A stretch of 44,415 bases of DNA from Comamonadaceae bacterium (GCA_023259355.1 JAHFQI010000001.1:26333-70747), one strand, 5' to 3'; shown: positions 9,314-19,354, numbered from the stretch's first letter. Notes: generated by a model from the sequence alone, not told the origin. Made by a program: numbers and translations.

Positions 9314-9558
9314 TTTCCAATCCCCTTGCTGGTTTCGATGGTTGCCATTTTGGGCGGTTTGGCCCGTTCCCAGTGGTGTATTGAATGCGCCAGGACGGCC
9401 CTCAGGAAGATTGAGCAGTGAATCCGGACGTTCGGGCAACTGTTCCGCGCCGTCATCGCCAGATCCGGACGGTGGGTCAATCCATCGCGACGCCTGGACA
9501 GGACACATCCAGGCTGGCGAAAGCACAGTTCAGATGCCACAACCAAGGAGACAGCGCC

Positions 9559-10377
9559 ATGGAAACTTCCACGGATCTCAATGCCCTCAAGCACAAGCAG
9601 CAGGCTGCCTGGGCAAGCGGTGACTACGCCGTGATCGGCACCACCTTGCAGATCGTCGGCGAATCGCTGGCGGAGGCCTGCGACCTCTGCTGGGACGAAC
9701 GCGTGCTCGATGTCGCGGCCGGCAACGGCAATGCCAGCCTGGCCGCGGCGCGACGCGGCTGCCAAGTCACTTCGACCGACTACGTGGGCGCGTTGCTGGA
9801 GCGCGGCGCCGAGCGCGCCCGGGCCGACCGCCTGGAGATGAGCTTCCAGACGGCGGATGCCGAGGCGCTCCCCTTCGCCGACGCCAGCTTTGACGCGGTG
9901 CTGTCCACTTTCGGCGTCATGTTCACACCCGACCAGACCAAGGCCGCGGCCGAGCTGGCGCGCGTGTGCCGGCCCGGCGGACGCATCGGCCTGGCCAACT
10001 GGACCCCGGAGGGATTCATCGGCCAGGTGTTCAAGACTTTGGGCCGGCACCTGCCCCCGCCAGCCGGCGTGCAGCCCCCCTCGCGCTGGGGTGTGGTGTC
10101 GCACCTGGAATCGCTGTTCGGCACATCCGCCACCGCCATCCGGGCGACGCCGATGATGTTCAACTTCCGGTACCGCTCTGCGGCGCACTTCATCGACGTG
10201 TTCCGCACCTGGTACGGGCCGGTCCACAAGGCCTTTGCCGCCCTGCCCGCCGACGGCGCGGCCGCGCTGGAAAAGGACTTGACCGAACTGCTCAACCGCA
10301 TGAACCGCGCCGGCGACCGCGCCTTGGTCGTGCCCAGCGAATACCTCGAAATTGTGGTCACACGGAGCCCATCGTGA
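9559..10377 (+). CDS. class I SAM-dependent methyltransferase (UbiE/Methyltransf_11 type)
   Basis: VLDVAAGNGNASLAAARRGCQVTSTD SAM-binding motif; RVCRPGGRIGLANW; AAGGAG at 9545-9550 upstream of ATG 9559. Confidence 0.88.
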   Translation: METSTDLNALKHKQQAAWASGDYAVIGTTLQIVGESLAEACDLCWDERVLDVAAGNGNASLAAARRGCQVTSTDYVGALLERGAERARADRLEMSFQTADAEALPFADASFDAVLSTFGVMFTPDQTKAAAELARVCRPGGRIGLANWTPEGFIGQVFKTLGRHLPPPAGVQPPSRWGVVSHLESLFGTSATAIRATPMMFNFRYRSAAHFIDVFRTWYGPVHKAFAALPADGAAALEKDLTELLNRMNRAGDRALVVPSEYLEIVVTRSPS

Positions 10378-10946
10378 AAGCCCTGGTCCAGGATGCCCAG
10401 GCACCGCTGCGCAGGCAGTACAGGGAAACACCCGCATTGGCCATGGTCACCGACCATGCGCGCACCTGCGGCACCGACCCGTCCGATCCGTTCCACTCCC
10501 TGGTGGAGCCCATGGACGGCTGCGGCGTTGCCGTCCCCGTCGGCGTGCACCGGGCCGTGGGGGGCCTGCATGACGCCCCGACACCCGGCGACATGCTGTG
10601 CGCCGCGCTGGCGGCGTGCCAGGACTCGGCGGTCAGGATGGTGGCCAATCGGCTGGGGATCGAAATCATCGCCCTGGAGGTCCGTGTGACCGCACAAGTC
10701 GATGTGCGGGGTGCGTTGGGCATGGAGGCGGATGTGCCGGTCGGCTTCCAGGCCATGACCTGTGACGTCCATCTGAAAGTGCAGGACGGCACGCCACCCA
10801 AATTGCTGGACAGCCTGCATTCGGCGGCCCAACGATGCTGCGTCGTCCAGCAAACGCTGCACCGGCCGCCGCCGGTGACGACCCGGTTCAGTGCCTTTCC
10901 ACCGGAGACCGGCGGCGCCGGAAAGCCTTTGGACTTGACGGCCTGA
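10374..10946 (+). CDS. OsmC-family protein (second paralogue)
   Basis: GTG start overlaps the methyltransferase stop (GTGA). TPGDMLCAALAACQDSAVRMVANRLGIEIIALEVRVTAQVDVRGALG is OsmC-like. Confidence 0.82.
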   Translation: MKALVQDAQAPLRRQYRETPALAMVTDHARTCGTDPSDPFHSLVEPMDGCGVAVPVGVHRAVGGLHDAPTPGDMLCAALAACQDSAVRMVANRLGIEIIALEVRVTAQVDVRGALGMEADVPVGFQAMTCDVHLKVQDGTPPKLLDSLHSAAQRCCVVQQTLHRPPPVTTRFSAFPPETGGAGKPLDLTA

Positions 10947-11119
10947 CTGGAGGTGGGTGGGGTGCCACCACTTCTGTGGTGCAGAGCGTCCCGCGCGTCG
11001 TGGCGTGCTTTCTCTAGGGTCGAAGTTTGCTGACGCGGGCGTGAGGCCGCCCCCAGCGAGCTGCGATCCGATCCGCCCGGTGGAGAAACCCGCCGATGCG
11101 CGGCCCCTGTCGAAATCCG

Positions 11120-12358
11120 TCAGAGCGGCTGGCTGGGGTCCGATGCCGGACCGGCCACCACGGCGGCATCGTGCAGGCGGCCGATGGCGCCGCTGTCCAG
11201 GCCCAGCACCTCGTGCAACACCTCGTCGGTGTGGGTGCCCAGCAGCGGCGCCGGGGCCGTCGCCTCGCGCGGCTGCCCGCCCACGCGCACGGCGGACCCG
11301 GCCACCAAGTGCGGCCCCACGCCCGGGCTGTCGCCGGGCTCGAACACCGGGTTCGCCAGGCTGGCGCGCGCGTCGTGGGCCAGCAACTCGCGCACGGTGC
11401 GGTAGGTGCCCCAGCAGGCCTTGTGGGCATCCAGCGCCTGCGCGACTTCGGTCAGCGGGCGGGCCGCGAACCACGGTGCCAGCAGCGCGGCAATCGCGTC
11501 GCGCCCCTCGTAACGCCCGGTTTCGTCCTCAAAACGGCGTCCCTGTCGGCGGGCCAGTTCGGCCAGCGGGGCCTCGAGCCCGGTCGCGCGGACCAGCGCG
11601 GTCCACTGTCCGGCGCTGACCGCGGCCATCATGACGCGCTGGCCGTCGGCCGTGGCAAAGTCGTGACCGAAGGCACCGTAGATGTGGTTGCCGATCGAGG
11701 GCCGGTCCTGCCCCAGCAGCTCGGCCTCGGCCATCACGCCCAGGTGCGACAACGTGGTGAAGGCCATGTCCGACAGCGCCAGCTTCAGGTCCGTACCCTG
11801 GCCGGTGCGCTGCCGGTGGTTCACCGCGGCCAGCACGGCAAAGGCCGCCTGGTAGGCGCAGGCGATGTCCCAGGCGGGCAGCACCTGGTTCACGGGCGTT
11901 TGCGGCGTGGCCCCGCCGGTGACGGCCGGGTAGCCGGTGGCGCAATGCACGGTGTAGTCCACGGCCGTGGAACCATCGCCATTGCCCTGGATGGTGCAGC
12001 TGATCACGTCGGGGCGCAGTTGCGCGAGCGACGCGTGGGCCAGCCACGGCGTGCCGATGTTGGTCAGCAACACACCGGCGTCCGGCCCCGGGGCCGTGAC
12101 CAGGGCGCGGACCAGCTCGCGCCCTTCGGGCTTGCGGATGTCGATGGCAATCGAGCGCTTGCCCTTGTTCAGGCCGGTCCAGTAGAGGCTGCGGCCCGAG
12201 GGCATGAGCGGCAGTCGCCCGTAGTCGATGCCGCCGCCGATCAGGTCCACCCGGATCACGTCGGCGCCGAACTGCGCCAGCGTGAGGCCGGCCAGCGGCG
12301 CGGCGATGAAGGCTGAGCTTTCGATCACACGCAGGGGTTTGAGCAGGGAATGGGTCAT
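11120..12358 (-). CDS. CaiB/BaiF family CoA-transferase
   Basis: MTHSLLKPLRVIESSAFIAAPLAGLTLAQFGADVIRVDLIGGGIDYGR..., typical class III CoA-transferase. Confidence 0.93.
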   Translation of the reverse strand: MTHSLLKPLRVIESSAFIAAPLAGLTLAQFGADVIRVDLIGGGIDYGRLPLMPSGRSLYWTGLNKGKRSIAIDIRKPEGRELVRALVTAPGPDAGVLLTNIGTPWLAHASLAQLRPDVISCTIQGNGDGSTAVDYTVHCATGYPAVTGGATPQTPVNQVLPAWDIACAYQAAFAVLAAVNHRQRTGQGTDLKLALSDMAFTTLSHLGVMAEAELLGQDRPSIGNHIYGAFGHDFATADGQRVMMAAVSAGQWTALVRATGLEAPLAELARRQGRRFEDETGRYEGRDAIAALLAPWFAARPLTEVAQALDAHKACWGTYRTVRELLAHDARASLANPVFEPGDSPGVGPHLVAGSAVRVGGQPREATAPAPLLGTHTDEVLHEVLGLDSGAIGRLHDAAVVAGPASDPSQPL

Positions 12359-12371
12359 GAAAAGAACGCCC

Positions 12372-13568
12372 TCAAGCGCGCTCGAACACCGCCGCGATGC
12401 CCTGCCCGCCGCCGATGCACATGGTTTCCAGCCCATAGCGCGCGCCGCGGCGTTGCATTTCGTGCAAGAGCGAGGTCATGATGCGCACGCCGGTGGCGCC
12501 CACCGGGTGGCCCAGCGAGATGCCGGAGCCATTGACGTTGAGCCGCTCGGGGTCGTTCCAGCCCCAGCCGCTGGCCACGGCCAAAGCCTGGCAGGCAAAA
12601 GCCTCGTTGAGTTCGACCAGCCCCATGTCGTCAAAGGAAAGTCCGTTTCTCTGAAACAGCTTCTGCACGGCAGGCACCGGGCCAATGCCCATGTGCGAGG
12701 GTTCGCAGCCCGCTGCGGCCCAGCTGTGCAGGTAGCCGATGGGTGTCAGGCCGAGTTCTTCAAGCTTGTCCTCCGCCACGATCAGGCAGGCGGCCGCCGC
12801 GTCGTTTTGCTGGCAGGCGTTGCCTGCGGTGACGGTGCCGCCCGGCACCAGCGGTTTCAATTTTGTGAGCTGCTCCAGCGTGAGGTCGGCGCGGATGCCT
12901 TCATCACCCGCGACAACCAGCGCTTCGCCTTTGCGCTGCGGCACATGCACCGGAACCACCTCGTCGGCGAACTTGCCCGAAGCCCAGGCGGCGGCGGCGC
13001 GCTGGTGGCTGCGCAGCGCGAAGGCGTCGGCGTCCTCGCGGGAAATGCCGTAGTCGCGCGCCAGGTTTTCGGCGGTCTCGATCATGCCGGAGATGCGCCC
13101 GAAGCGGGACTCGGGCTGCGAGCGCTCGCGCCCGCGCTCCAGCCGGTCATGAAACTTGACGGTGCCCGCACGTTTGCCCCAGCGCATGTCGGTCGTGTAG
13201 TACTCGACGTTGCTCATGCTCTCGACCCCGCCGGCCATCACCACGTCGGCGGCACCGGTCTGCACCATCATGGCGGCGGTGGCAATGGCCTGCAGGCCGC
13301 TGCCGCAGCGGCGGTCCAGCTGCATGCCCGCCACCTGCACCGGAAACCCGGCCTGCAAGGCGACCCAGCGACCGGTGCAGGGGACTTCGCCATTGGCATA
13401 AGAGTGACCGAAGACAACGTCCTCGATCCGTGCCGGGTCCAGACCGGTGCGCTCCACAATGGCCCGCGCCACGATGGCGCCCAGCTCTTCAACCGCAATG
13501 CTGCGCAGGCTGCCCCCAAAGGCGCCAATCGGCGTGCGCAGGGGGGAGACGATAGCGGCTCGTTTCAT
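12372..13568 (-). CDS. acetyl-CoA acetyltransferase / thiolase
   Basis: LDRRCGSGLQAI active-site Cys; NVNGSGISLGHPVGATG; CIGGGQGIA. Confidence 0.95.
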   Translation of the reverse strand: MKRAAIVSPLRTPIGAFGGSLRSIAVEELGAIVARAIVERTGLDPARIEDVVFGHSYANGEVPCTGRWVALQAGFPVQVAGMQLDRRCGSGLQAIATAAMMVQTGAADVVMAGGVESMSNVEYYTTDMRWGKRAGTVKFHDRLERGRERSQPESRFGRISGMIETAENLARDYGISREDADAFALRSHQRAAAAWASGKFADEVVPVHVPQRKGEALVVAGDEGIRADLTLEQLTKLKPLVPGGTVTAGNACQQNDAAAACLIVAEDKLEELGLTPIGYLHSWAAAGCEPSHMGIGPVPAVQKLFQRNGLSFDDMGLVELNEAFACQALAVASGWGWNDPERLNVNGSGISLGHPVGATGVRIMTSLLHEMQRRGARYGLETMCIGGGQGIAAVFERA

Positions 13569-13578
13569 GGTGATTTCC

Positions 13579-14388
13579 TTATTGGTTCAGATTGGCGGAA
13601 GCGGCAAAACGGGGGGTGTCCTTGGAGAGAAAGGCGCGCACACCTTCCTGCGCGTCGGCCGAACTGAACACGCGGTCCGACAGCGGCAGGGCCAGGCGCA
13701 TGGCCTCGTCTTCGGTGGTGTCAAAACTCAGGTCAATCGCCTGTTTGCACAAGGCCAGGGCCAGCGGTGCACGCTGCGCCAACGTGGCGGCCAGTGCCTG
13801 TGCGGCGGCCAGCGCCTCACCCGCCGGCACGACGCGGTTGACCAGGCCCCAGGCCAGCGCCGTGGCAGCGTCGATCGGTTCGCCCAGGAACATCAGCTCC
13901 TTGGCTCGGCCCTCGCCGATGCGCCGCGTCACGCGCACCGGGCCGCCACTGCCGGGGAACACACCCAGCTTGATCTCGGGCAGCGCAAAACGCGCGGTGG
14001 CGTCGGCCACCAGCAGGTCGCAGCACACGGCAATTTCCAGCCCGCCACCAAACGCCAGCCCATTGATGGCCGCCACCGTCGGTTTGGGAAAGTCGTCGAG
14101 CCGGCCAAACACTTCGTGCTGCAGCGCCAGCTTGGCCGGAACAATCCGGCCCGGGACCATGAGAGGCTGGAACTCCGCGATGTCGGAGCCCGCGCAAAAC
14201 GCCCGCGTGCCGGCGCCGGTGACCACCACGGCCCGCACAGCGTCATCGGCGGCCAGCACATCGAGCACCTGGCCCAAAGCCACGGTCAGGCCACGGAACA
14301 CCACGTTGAGCGGCGGGTTGTCGAGCGTGAGGGTGGCCACCCCGCCGCTGACGCTGCAGCGCACCGGCCCGTCGTTGATCTCAACCAT
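13579..14388 (-). CDS. enoyl-CoA hydratase/isomerase family protein
   Basis: GTRAFCAGSDIAEF, AAINGLAFGGGLEIAVCCDLLVADATARFALPEIKLGVFPGSGG. Confidence 0.94.
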   Translation of the reverse strand: MVEINDGPVRCSVSGGVATLTLDNPPLNVVFRGLTVALGQVLDVLAADDAVRAVVVTGAGTRAFCAGSDIAEFQPLMVPGRIVPAKLALQHEVFGRLDDFPKPTVAAINGLAFGGGLEIAVCCDLLVADATARFALPEIKLGVFPGSGGPVRVTRRIGEGRAKELMFLGEPIDAATALAWGLVNRVVPAGEALAAAQALAATLAQRAPLALALCKQAIDLSFDTTEDEAMRLALPLSDRVFSSADAQEGVRAFLSKDTPRFAASANLNQ

Positions 14389-15130
14389 AGCGCCCGCCCG
14401 TCACGTGCAGCACCTCGCCGGTGATGAAGCTCGCGCGCTCGGAGGCCAGGAAGGCCACGGCGTTGGCGATGTCGTCGGGCCGGCCGACGCGCTTGATCGG
14501 CTGCATGGCCACGGCGCGCTCCTTGATGGTCTCGTAGGTCGGAAGCGCCTGCACCATCTCGGTTTCCATGAAGCCCGGCGCCACGCAGTTGACTGTGATG
14601 CCGTAGCGGCCCTGCTCAATCGCCAGCGCCTTGGCCATGCCGATCAACCCCGCCTTGGCGGCCGAGTAGTTGGCCTGCGTCGGGTTGCCGAAATGCGCGC
14701 GCGAACTGATGTTGATGACGCGGCCCCAGCCCTGCTCGATGAAGCGCGGCATCACGGTCCTGCAGGCCAGGAAGGCGCCCTTGAGCATGACCTCCATCAC
14801 CAGATCCCAGTCCTCCTCGGTCATCTTGACCAGGTACTTGTCGCGCGGGAAGCCGGCGTTGTTGACCAGGATATGCACACCGCCGAAGTGGGCCACGGTT
14901 TCGTCCACCAGACGCTGCACCTCGGCGGCCTGGGTGATGTTCGCGATGATGCAATGCGCCTGCAGGCCCTCGGCGCGCAAGGCGGCGGCAGTGGCCTCGG
15001 CCTGCTCTTTCAGGATGTCGGTGACGACGACCTTCGCCCCCTCTTGCGCCAGCCGGCGTGCCGTGGCTGCGCCCAGGCCCCGGGCCGAGCCGGTGACGAT
15101 GGCGACTTTGTCTTTCAAGCCCAGATCCAT
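14381..15130 (-). CDS. SDR-family 3-oxoacyl-(ACP/CoA) reductase
   Basis: VTGSARGLGAATARRLAQEGAKVV, NNAG, NISS...YSAAKAG; FabG-like. Confidence 0.94.
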   Translation of the reverse strand: MDLGLKDKVAIVTGSARGLGAATARRLAQEGAKVVVTDILKEQAEATAAALRAEGLQAHCIIANITQAAEVQRLVDETVAHFGGVHILVNNAGFPRDKYLVKMTEEDWDLVMEVMLKGAFLACRTVMPRFIEQGWGRVINISSRAHFGNPTQANYSAAKAGLIGMAKALAIEQGRYGITVNCVAPGFMETEMVQALPTYETIKERAVAMQPIKRVGRPDDIANAVAFLASERASFITGEVLHVTGGRYG

Positions 15131-15153
15131 GGAATGTCCTTTTGATGCGTTGT

Positions 15154-16041
15154 TCAGATTGATGCCGGGTGCAGATCCACCCGGCCGTTGTTCAGGACGA
15201 CGGCACCGCGCTCCAGCGCCGTGGTGCGCAGCGAAACCACCGTGCCATCGCGCCACAGTTCGGTGCGCAGCGTGTCGCCCGGCAGCACCGGCGCAGTGAA
15301 GCGCACACGCATGCCGGCGAAGCGCGCGGGATCGTAGTCCAGAAGCGTGCGCAGTACCGCGTGTGCGGCCACGCCCATGGTGGCCATGCCGTGCAGGATG
15401 GGCCGCTCGAAACCGGCCGCCCGTGCCACGGCCGGGTCAGCGTGCAGCGGGTTGAAGTCGCCGCTGAGACGGTAGATCAGCGCCGCCTGGGCCAGCGTTG
15501 GCAGGTCGCAAATGAAGTCCGCCGGCCGGTCCGGCACGGGATGCGGCGCGGGCGGTGCACCCGCACTGCCACCCGGACCCCAACCCCCATCGGCCCGCAA
15601 CAGCGTCAACTGCGTCACCGTGGCCAGCAACTGGCCGCTGGCGCTATCGCGCACCTCGCGCTGCTGCTGCATCAGCGCCCCCTTGCCCGCCCCCTTGTCC
15701 CACAGCGCGCTGACGCGGTTGTGCCCGGTCACGCAGCCCTCCACCGGCAGTGGCGCATGCAGCGTGAAAGCCTGCTCGGCGTGCACCAGGCGCTGCCAGG
15801 TGATGCCGGTATCGGGCTCGCGTGCCCAGAAGCCGGGAAACGCGAGCACATTGGCGAACGTCGGGAGGGTGCGCAGGGCGTCGCCATGCACGCCCTCATA
15901 CACATACCGCAGCGCGGCGGCGTCCAGCGGATCAAACCCAAGGCCCACGCCCAGCGCATACAACTGGGTGTCGCGACGGGTGAACCGGTGGCTGACGGGC
16001 GCAAAGGCGCGGTGCAGCAGATGGTGCGGATCGATGGCCAT
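15154..16041 (-). CDS. MaoC/hydratase-2 type enoyl-CoA hydratase
   Basis: YRLSGDFNPLHADPAVARAAGFERPILHG is the hydratase-2 motif; N-terminal hot-dog domain. Confidence 0.9.
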   Translation of the reverse strand: MAIDPHHLLHRAFAPVSHRFTRRDTQLYALGVGLGFDPLDAAALRYVYEGVHGDALRTLPTFANVLAFPGFWAREPDTGITWQRLVHAEQAFTLHAPLPVEGCVTGHNRVSALWDKGAGKGALMQQQREVRDSASGQLLATVTQLTLLRADGGWGPGGSAGAPPAPHPVPDRPADFICDLPTLAQAALIYRLSGDFNPLHADPAVARAAGFERPILHGMATMGVAAHAVLRTLLDYDPARFAGMRVRFTAPVLPGDTLRTELWRDGTVVSLRTTALERGAVVLNNGRVDLHPASI

Positions 16042-16067
16042 GGCGGGTTTCCGTGGGTCCTTGGGTC

Positions 16068-17228
16068 TCAGGCTTGCGCCCGGCATTCGCGGAGCATGTG
16101 TTTGGCGATCACCAGCTGCTGGATCTGCGTCGTGCCCTCGTAGATGCGGAACAGGCGCACATCGCGGTAGAAGCGCTCGATGCCGCTGTCTGCCACATAG
16201 CCCGCGCCACCGAAGATCTGCACGGCGCGGTCCGCAATGCGGCCGCAGGCCTCGGAGGCAAACATCTTGGCGCAGGCCGCCTCCAGGGCAATGCTCTGGC
16301 CGGCATCGCGCTTTTGCGCCGCGTCCAGCACCATGCTGCGCGCGGCGTACAGGTCGGTCTGGCTGTCGGCCAGCATCGCCTGCACCAGCTGGAATTCGCC
16401 GATCGCCTGGCCGAATTGCCGGCGTTCCATGGCGTAGGCGAGCGCGTCAGCCAGGATGCGGGTTGCCACGCCCACGCAGACGGCGGCGATGTGCAGGCGC
16501 CCCTTGTCCAGCACCTTCATGGCGGTCCTGAAACCCTGGCCTTCGACGCCCCCCAGCAGGCTGTCGGCGGGCACACGGCAGTTGTCGAAGATCACGTCAC
16601 AGGTGTGCGAACCCTTGTGCCCCATCTTCTGGTCGATCTTGCCCAGCACAATGCCCGGCGTTGTCGCATCGACCAGAAAAGCGGAGATGCCGGCCGCGCC
16701 GGGCACGGACAGGTCGGTGCGCGCCATCACCGTGAAGACACCCGCATACGGCGCGTTGGTGATGTAGCGCTTGGTGCCGTTGATCACGTAGTGGTCGCCA
16801 TCGCGCACGGCGCGGGTGCGCAGCGAGGCCGCGTCCGAACCCGAATCCGGCTCGGTCAGGCAGAACGAGGCGATGACCTCGCCGGTCGCCATGCGCGGCA
16901 GCCAGGCGGACTTCTGCGTCGGCGTGCCGTCCATCACCAGGCCTTGTGAGCCGATGCCGACGGTGGTGCCCAGCAGGGAGCGAAAGGCTGGCGAGGTCTG
17001 GCAGAGTTCGAACACCACGTTCACCTCTTCCTCGATCGTCAGCCCCAGACCGCCATGGGCTTCGGGGATGGTCATGCCAAACAGACCCAGCGCCTTCATT
17101 TCCGCAACGATATCGGCGGGAATCTGGTCGTTGTCGGACACGGCGTGTTCGGCGGGCACCAGCCGCTCGCGCACGAAACGGCGCACGCTGTCGAGCAGCA
17201 GGCTCAGGGTCTCGGTGTCGCGGATCAT
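16068..17228 (-). CDS. acyl-CoA dehydrogenase
   Basis: FCLTEPDSGSDAASLRTRAVRDGDHYVINGTKRYITNAP; QIFGGAGYVADSGIERFYRDVRLFRIYEGTTQIQ. Confidence 0.95.
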   Translation of the reverse strand: MIRDTETLSLLLDSVRRFVRERLVPAEHAVSDNDQIPADIVAEMKALGLFGMTIPEAHGGLGLTIEEEVNVVFELCQTSPAFRSLLGTTVGIGSQGLVMDGTPTQKSAWLPRMATGEVIASFCLTEPDSGSDAASLRTRAVRDGDHYVINGTKRYITNAPYAGVFTVMARTDLSVPGAAGISAFLVDATTPGIVLGKIDQKMGHKGSHTCDVIFDNCRVPADSLLGGVEGQGFRTAMKVLDKGRLHIAAVCVGVATRILADALAYAMERRQFGQAIGEFQLVQAMLADSQTDLYAARSMVLDAAQKRDAGQSIALEAACAKMFASEACGRIADRAVQIFGGAGYVADSGIERFYRDVRLFRIYEGTTQIQQLVIAKHMLRECRAQA

Positions 17229-19354
17229 GGCGTGGATTCCGGCCGAATTTCAAGAACGGCATCTGCGGCCCAGGCGCCCTGCCCGGCCGGCATCGCAAAC
17301 ACCGGGTTCAGGTCAACGGACTGCAGCCGCGGCCCGGCCGCCACGGCAAAGGCGGACAGGCGCGACAACATGCCGGCCAGTGCCTTGATGTCCACCGGCG
17401 GCTTGCCCCGCGCGCCCAGCAACAGCGGCGCCCCTTTGATGGAACGGATCAAGGTCTCGGCCACATCCTCGCCAAACGGGCAGCGGTGGAACGCCACGTC
17501 CTTCATCACTTCGACAAAAATGCCGCCCAGGCCGAACATGGCGACCGGGCCGAACACCGGGTCACGGTGGATGCCCAGGATGCACTCCACCCCGCCGGAG
17601 AGCTGCTTCGCCACCAGCACGCCCTCAATCCGTGCAGCCGGTGCGGCCTGGCCGGCCCGCGCCAGCAGCGTGTCGAAGCCGGTGCGCACGTCCGCCTCAC
17701 CCGTCACGTCCAGCAGCACGCCACCGATCTCCGACTTGTGCAGGATGTCGGGCGACAGGATCTTGAGCACCACGGGAAAACCAATCTCGCGTGCGGCAGC
17801 ACAGGCCGCTTCGACCGTGGCGCAGGCGCGCTCGGGCGCACTGGCGATGCCCGCCAGGGCCAACAAGGTTTTGGCATCGGCCTCCGTGGGCGTGGCCTGC
17901 GGCAACACCACGGCAGGCACCACCGGGGCGGATTGCCTGGGCGCGGCCGCAAAGGCGCGGCCAAAGCGGCCCATGGCCTCGATGGCGACGACCGCGCGGG
18001 TCGGGTCCTCGAACACGCAGAAACCGTCGTCCTCGTAGCCGCGCACCTGTTCGGGCGAGGCCTGGACCGACAGCACAAACAGCCGGTCGGGATGGCGCTC
18101 GCGCACCGGCTTCAACTGCTCGCGCAGCCGGGGAGCCACCGAAGGCGCCCCACCCGTGTAGGTGAAGAAGCCCAGGATCGACGGGTAGCCGCCCTCGCTG
18201 ACCATCGTCTCCGTAAACTGGCCCACCAGCGACATGTCGTTGAGAAACTGCGCCGTGGTGTCCACCGGATTGCGCGGTGAGGCAAAAGGCAACAGCGCCT
18301 TGAGCTGGCGCTGGGCCTCGGCGGGCATCTCGGGCACCGGCAGACCCAGATCCTCGGCGGCGTCGGAAATGATCACGCCCGCGCCGCCGCTGACGGTGAT
18401 CACGCCCAGCGCGTTGTCCGCCGGGTAAATGCGGCGCGTCGCCAGCCGGGCAATGTCCAGCATCTGCTCGGTGCTTTGCGCCCGCACCACGCCCAGCTCG
18501 GCCAGCACCGCGTCGATCACGACATCGTTGCCCGCGATGGACGCCGTGTGTGACTGGGCCGCGGCGCTGCCCACCACGCTGCGGCCGACTTTCATCATCA
18601 CCACCGGCTTGCGCGCCCGTCGCGCGGCATCGAGCGCCTTCACCAACCCTTCGGCCTCGCGGATGCCTTCGGAATACAGCGCGATCACATCGGTGTCGGG
18701 GTCGTCCACCAGCATCTGAACACCGTCGCCCAGGGTCACGTCGGCTTCGTTGCCGGTCATCAACACAGCCGACAGGCCAATGCCCGCCGCCGTGGCCGCC
18801 GCCAGCAAATGGCCACCATAGGCACCCGACTGGCTGACGATGCCGACGCGCCCGGGCTGCGGAAAGCCTAGTTCGACACTGGAGACGAAGCTGCCAAAGA
18901 ATCCGCTGCGCACGTTGATCAGCCCCAGCGAATTGGGACCCAGCAAGCGCATGCCGTGGCGGCGTGCGGCCGCGACCAGTTCGCCCTGCAGGGCGGCGCC
19001 CTCGTCACTGGCCTCGGCAAACCCGGCCGTGAACAGGATGGCCGCGCCACAACCGCTTTGCGCCAGCGCCGTGACGACACCCAGGCTGGCCGCCGCAGGC
19101 ACTGCCACGATGGCCACATCAGGCACTTCGGGCAAAGCCGCCACCGACGCGAAAGCCGGCAGGCCCTGGATGTGGCTGCGGTTCGGATTCACCGGCAGGA
19201 TGCGGCCGACAAATCCGCACTGCTGCATGTAGGCGATGGGCCGGCCGCCAATGCGCAGCGGATCGTCAGAGGCGCCGATGATGGCAACAGCGCGGGGATG
19301 CAGCAGGCGGGCGAGTGCATCCCGGCCCGGCGAAGGGGCAATAACATCAGTCAT
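17225..19354 (-). CDS. NDP-forming acyl/acetyl-CoA synthetase (fused alpha-beta, ATP-grasp)
   Basis: LHPRAVAIIGASDDPLRIGGRP; SQSGAYGG; QSHTASIAGND; C-terminal ATP-grasp segment (GFPVVLKILSPDILHKSEIGGV). Confidence 0.93.
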   Translation of the reverse strand: MTDVIAPSPGRDALARLLHPRAVAIIGASDDPLRIGGRPIAYMQQCGFVGRILPVNPNRSHIQGLPAFASVAALPEVPDVAIVAVPAAASLGVVTALAQSGCGAAILFTAGFAEASDEGAALQGELVAAARRHGMRLLGPNSLGLINVRSGFFGSFVSSVELGFPQPGRVGIVSQSGAYGGHLLAAATAAGIGLSAVLMTGNEADVTLGDGVQMLVDDPDTDVIALYSEGIREAEGLVKALDAARRARKPVVMMKVGRSVVGSAAAQSHTASIAGNDVVIDAVLAELGVVRAQSTEQMLDIARLATRRIYPADNALGVITVSGGAGVIISDAAEDLGLPVPEMPAEAQRQLKALLPFASPRNPVDTTAQFLNDMSLVGQFTETMVSEGGYPSILGFFTYTGGAPSVAPRLREQLKPVRERHPDRLFVLSVQASPEQVRGYEDDGFCVFEDPTRAVVAIEAMGRFGRAFAAAPRQSAPVVPAVVLPQATPTEADAKTLLALAGIASAPERACATVEAACAAAREIGFPVVLKILSPDILHKSEIGGVLLDVTGEADVRTGFDTLLARAGQAAPAARIEGVLVAKQLSGGVECILGIHRDPVFGPVAMFGLGGIFVEVMKDVAFHRCPFGEDVAETLIRSIKGAPLLLGARGKPPVDIKALAGMLSRLSAFAVAAGPRLQSVDLNPVFAMPAGQGAWAADAVLEIRPESTP

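Noticed and set aside
10968-10990. CACCAC-TTCT-GTGGTG hairpin after the second OsmC gene
   Set aside because: Only a 6-bp stem with no U-run; weak evidence for a terminator.
9780-11474. 564-aa minus-strand ORF
   Set aside because: Antisense to methyltransferase and second OsmC and overlapping the CaiB gene out of frame; no domain motif.
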